This document shows, piece after piece, positions 62,901-64,000 of a DNA stretch of 64,000 bases. Under the pieces are notes generated by a model. The model saw only the letters and a program-made list of their open reading frames with translations. It was not told the DNA's origin and made no database searches. The stretch spans positions 1 to 64,000 of the forward strand of contig NC_054882.1 in the NCBI RefSeq assembly GCF_018320785.1, given 5' to 3'. Position numbers and translations under genes: made by a program. This stretch comes from Cheilinus undulatus. Taxonomy: Eukaryota > Chordata > Actinopteri > Labriformes > Labridae. Position 1 is the first letter of the stretch, and each line of letters starts with the position of its first letter.

Positions 62901-63420
62901 ATCTTTAAAGGCAGGGATGGAATGTTGTAAACACCTTGATGACATTAACTTCAAAGGCATAAGGCGAAATGTTGGTGGAGATAGGTATCTACAGCTGTTT
63001 TCTTTTGCTTTTGCCAAATAGTAGGCCACAGTTGACAATTAAGGAAAGTCGGCATAAAGAAAGGTTGTTTTTACTGTGACCAAAAATAATTTTTGGGGTC
63101 AGGTGTACCTGGATCTGGTCCTTAGACCCTGATATAAACCCCCTTAGATGATCCATGTAGGGAATGTTATGATTTGGATTATTTGAGTTCATTTAAGTTT
63201 AAACAAATGCATAAAAACGGTTTTAAGAAGATAAAAAGAATACTAAAAATCCATAAAAAACACACAGAGAGCTAAAAACATCATAATATCTTTATCTGAT
63301 AAAAAGAAAACCAACTTCAAAAAGACAGTTTGGAGTTAAAAATGTCTGCTGTCATCTTCATCCTCGGTTTCTTCGTCTTTCTCTCCTTTAGCTCGCAGAA
63401 CGATCAGCTGCTCCTGGAGT

Positions 63421-63452
<32 letters not shown>

Positions 63453-63530
63453 GCTCCCTCCCAGCAGACAGGGGGCGCCGCAGAGCTGCAGGATGAATGC
63501 AACAAGCTACAGGACATTGTCAACAAAATG
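59922..63530 (+). CDS. cinp: CDK2-interacting protein, first three exons (partial)
   Basis: CINP binds CDK2/CDC7 complexes and ATRIP and acts in replication and checkpoint signalling in the nucleus. Exon 1 59,922-59,928 (ATGGAGG, phase 1), exon 2 62,026-62,203 (RTDDIMVGSSNRKSS, then SARKIKDNAADWHNLMLRWE, the family signature, and KLNGEGFTVAGNIVNIRLA), exon 3 63,392-63,530 (RSQNDQLLLES, a run of nine serines from a TCA repeat, then LQDECNKLQDIVNKM). Phases 1 and 2 agree. The gene continues past 64,000; exons for the C-terminal half are missing. The serine run is polymorphism-prone and not part of the human protein. The very short exon 1 is the least certain part. Confidence 0.88.
60007..60275. 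repeat. GA-rich microsatellite in cinp intron 1
   Basis: (GA)n and GGGAGA/GGAGAG runs over 270 bp, pure purine on the sense strand. Creates open frames of Arg/Glu or Leu/Ser on both strands that are not genes. Confidence 0.93.
60364..61089 (-). mobile_element. hAT-like non-autonomous element, inverted copy
   Basis: After five TGGTC repeats, CCAGGGGCCGGATTCTGG marks one end and GGCCTTGAGTTTGACACCCC the other; it is the reverse orientation of the 54.25-kb element (CAGGTCTACCCTGAGGGTCT, AAAGTCAAAATTATGAG). Confidence 0.6.
61340..61450. repeat. Short tandem repeat GACTAGTTGCTGA
   Basis: Six to seven imperfect copies of GACTAGTTGCTGA and GTCTAGGTTACTGA in cinp intron 1. Confidence 0.75.
61555..61870. 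mobile_element. MITE with 65-bp inverted repeats containing AAGATGGCCGAC
   Basis: Left CTGCAGACAAGATGGCCGAC ... CCAATCCATACC ... GGAAGTCC is mirrored by GGACTTCCGGCATGGATTGG ... GTCGGCCATCTTGACTGCAG. Interior has GGTTAGG phrases and no coding frame. Lies in cinp intron 1. Confidence 0.7.
62408..62630. repeat. 19-bp array of CRE-like sites in cinp intron 2
   Basis: About ten copies of GGATGACGTCATCTTCAAA. Four keep the perfect palindromic CRE TGACGTCA (62,446, 62,465, 62,522, 62,579); others read TGACGCCA, TGATGTCA or TGATGCCA. It starts 205 bp after exon 2. Confidence 0.88.
62631..63075. repeat. Dispersed element related to the 18.3-kb repeat
   Basis: Imperfect copies of AAAGGCAGGGATGGAATGT with GATGACATCATCT, then TTTTGCCAAATAGTAGGCC and GTCGGCATAAAG, in the same order as at 18,296-18,760. 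Confidence 0.65.
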
Positions 63531-63639
63531 GTGATGCCTCCACCAAAACTAAGAAAGCAATAGCCAATCAGATTAAAGCAGAGGGGGGATGATTCCAGAC
63601 AGTTCTTTTAGACTTGGATGGTAACAGCACAGAAAAACA

Positions 63640-63890
63640 GAGGAAGTTGCAATTCAAGGTTGTCAACATTTTCAACATACCAGTGCTTTTTGATTTGTCT
63701 AGTTTTGTCTAAATTGGACAAAAACATTGACAACATTTACTCACAGACCCAACACTGACACAGAGGAATAACTGAAGAGATGCTAACATGCTAAAGTGTT
63801 TAAAGGGTGAAGCTGGGAGAGAGCTCTCCCTCCAGTTTCACCTTTGGTCCAAATGTTGCCAACAAAGTTGCACAACTACATTAATCCATT
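63640..63890. mobile_element. TTGCCAAC-type dispersed element, inverted repeat
   Basis: GGTGAAGCTGGGAGAGAGC is mirrored by CTCTCCCTCCAGTTTCACC around 63,830; flanked by GACAAAAACATTGACAAC and ATGTTGCCAACAAAGTTGC. Same family as 46.7-47.1 kb. Confidence 0.45.
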
Positions 63891-64000
63891 TACAGTGCCC
63901 AGGATTATTAAACACGCTGACGTCTCACAGTAATGGAACTAAACAACATCCTGGTTTAAAAGTCTGTCGGCCATCTTGGCTGTTTCACTGCTCTCTTCCT

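Overview
The window is nuclear DNA of a ray-finned fish, most likely a percomorph (spiny-rayed) teleost. The evidence is vertebrate-type split genes with GT-AG introns, a dyskerin gene about 79% or more alike to the mammalian protein by eye in its core, Tc1/mariner and hAT elements of the kinds common in teleosts, the CCATCCATCCATTTTC interspersed repeat typical of fish, and extreme minisatellite expansion. Seven large tandem arrays (0.43-2.95, 6.82-12.14, 22.97-24.31, 30.42-34.32, 41.33-44.42, 49.5-50.6 and 51.37-52.84 kb) make up more than a quarter of the sequence. Nearly all the very long open frames here are by-products of these arrays.

Layout. 0-5 kb: a 51-bp minisatellite, a small TTAA-ended element, one orphan exon-like segment and two short arrays. 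5.3-17.8 kb and 26.3-29.9 kb: two tandem paralogous immunoglobulin-superfamily genes on the + strand (copy A and copy B). They share the exon order signal peptide, V-type Ig domain, transmembrane segment, then two (B) or three (A) V-like domains that have lost one or both canonical cysteines. All exon junctions are phase 1. Copy A has a frameshift in its first V exon and a 5.3-kb array in the following intron; copy B is intact. Between them lie a 50-bp array, an hAT-type element, a LINE reverse transcriptase remnant and a repeat-derived 40/41-bp array. 30.4-34.3 kb: a GGAT/GAT array. 34.66-47.26 kb: the complete dkc1 gene (dyskerin, H/ACA RNP pseudouridine synthase), 15 exons and 511 codons, with a 3.1-kb array in intron 8. 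Its introns appear to carry three small nucleolar RNAs: two near-identical box C/D RNAs (introns 10 and 13) and one H/ACA RNA (intron 12). 48.97-53.70 kb, - strand: a four-exon F-box/leucine-rich repeat gene whose introns carry two arrays. 54-59.8 kb: a graveyard of nested DNA transposons, including a decayed Tc1 inside an hAT-type element. 59.92 kb to the right edge: the first three exons of cinp (CDK2-interacting protein), which continues beyond the window.

Functionally the right half is a housekeeping neighbourhood: dyskerin with the guide RNAs it or its sister RNPs would use, an SCF-type F-box receptor, and a replication/checkpoint protein. The left half is a small, fast-changing immune-type receptor cluster. 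The most unusual points are the V-TM-V order with cysteine-less V domains predicted to lie behind the membrane segment, the box C/D snoRNA pair in the dyskerin gene, and the pattern that several locus-specific minisatellites look like expansions of pieces of dispersed elements found elsewhere in the same window.
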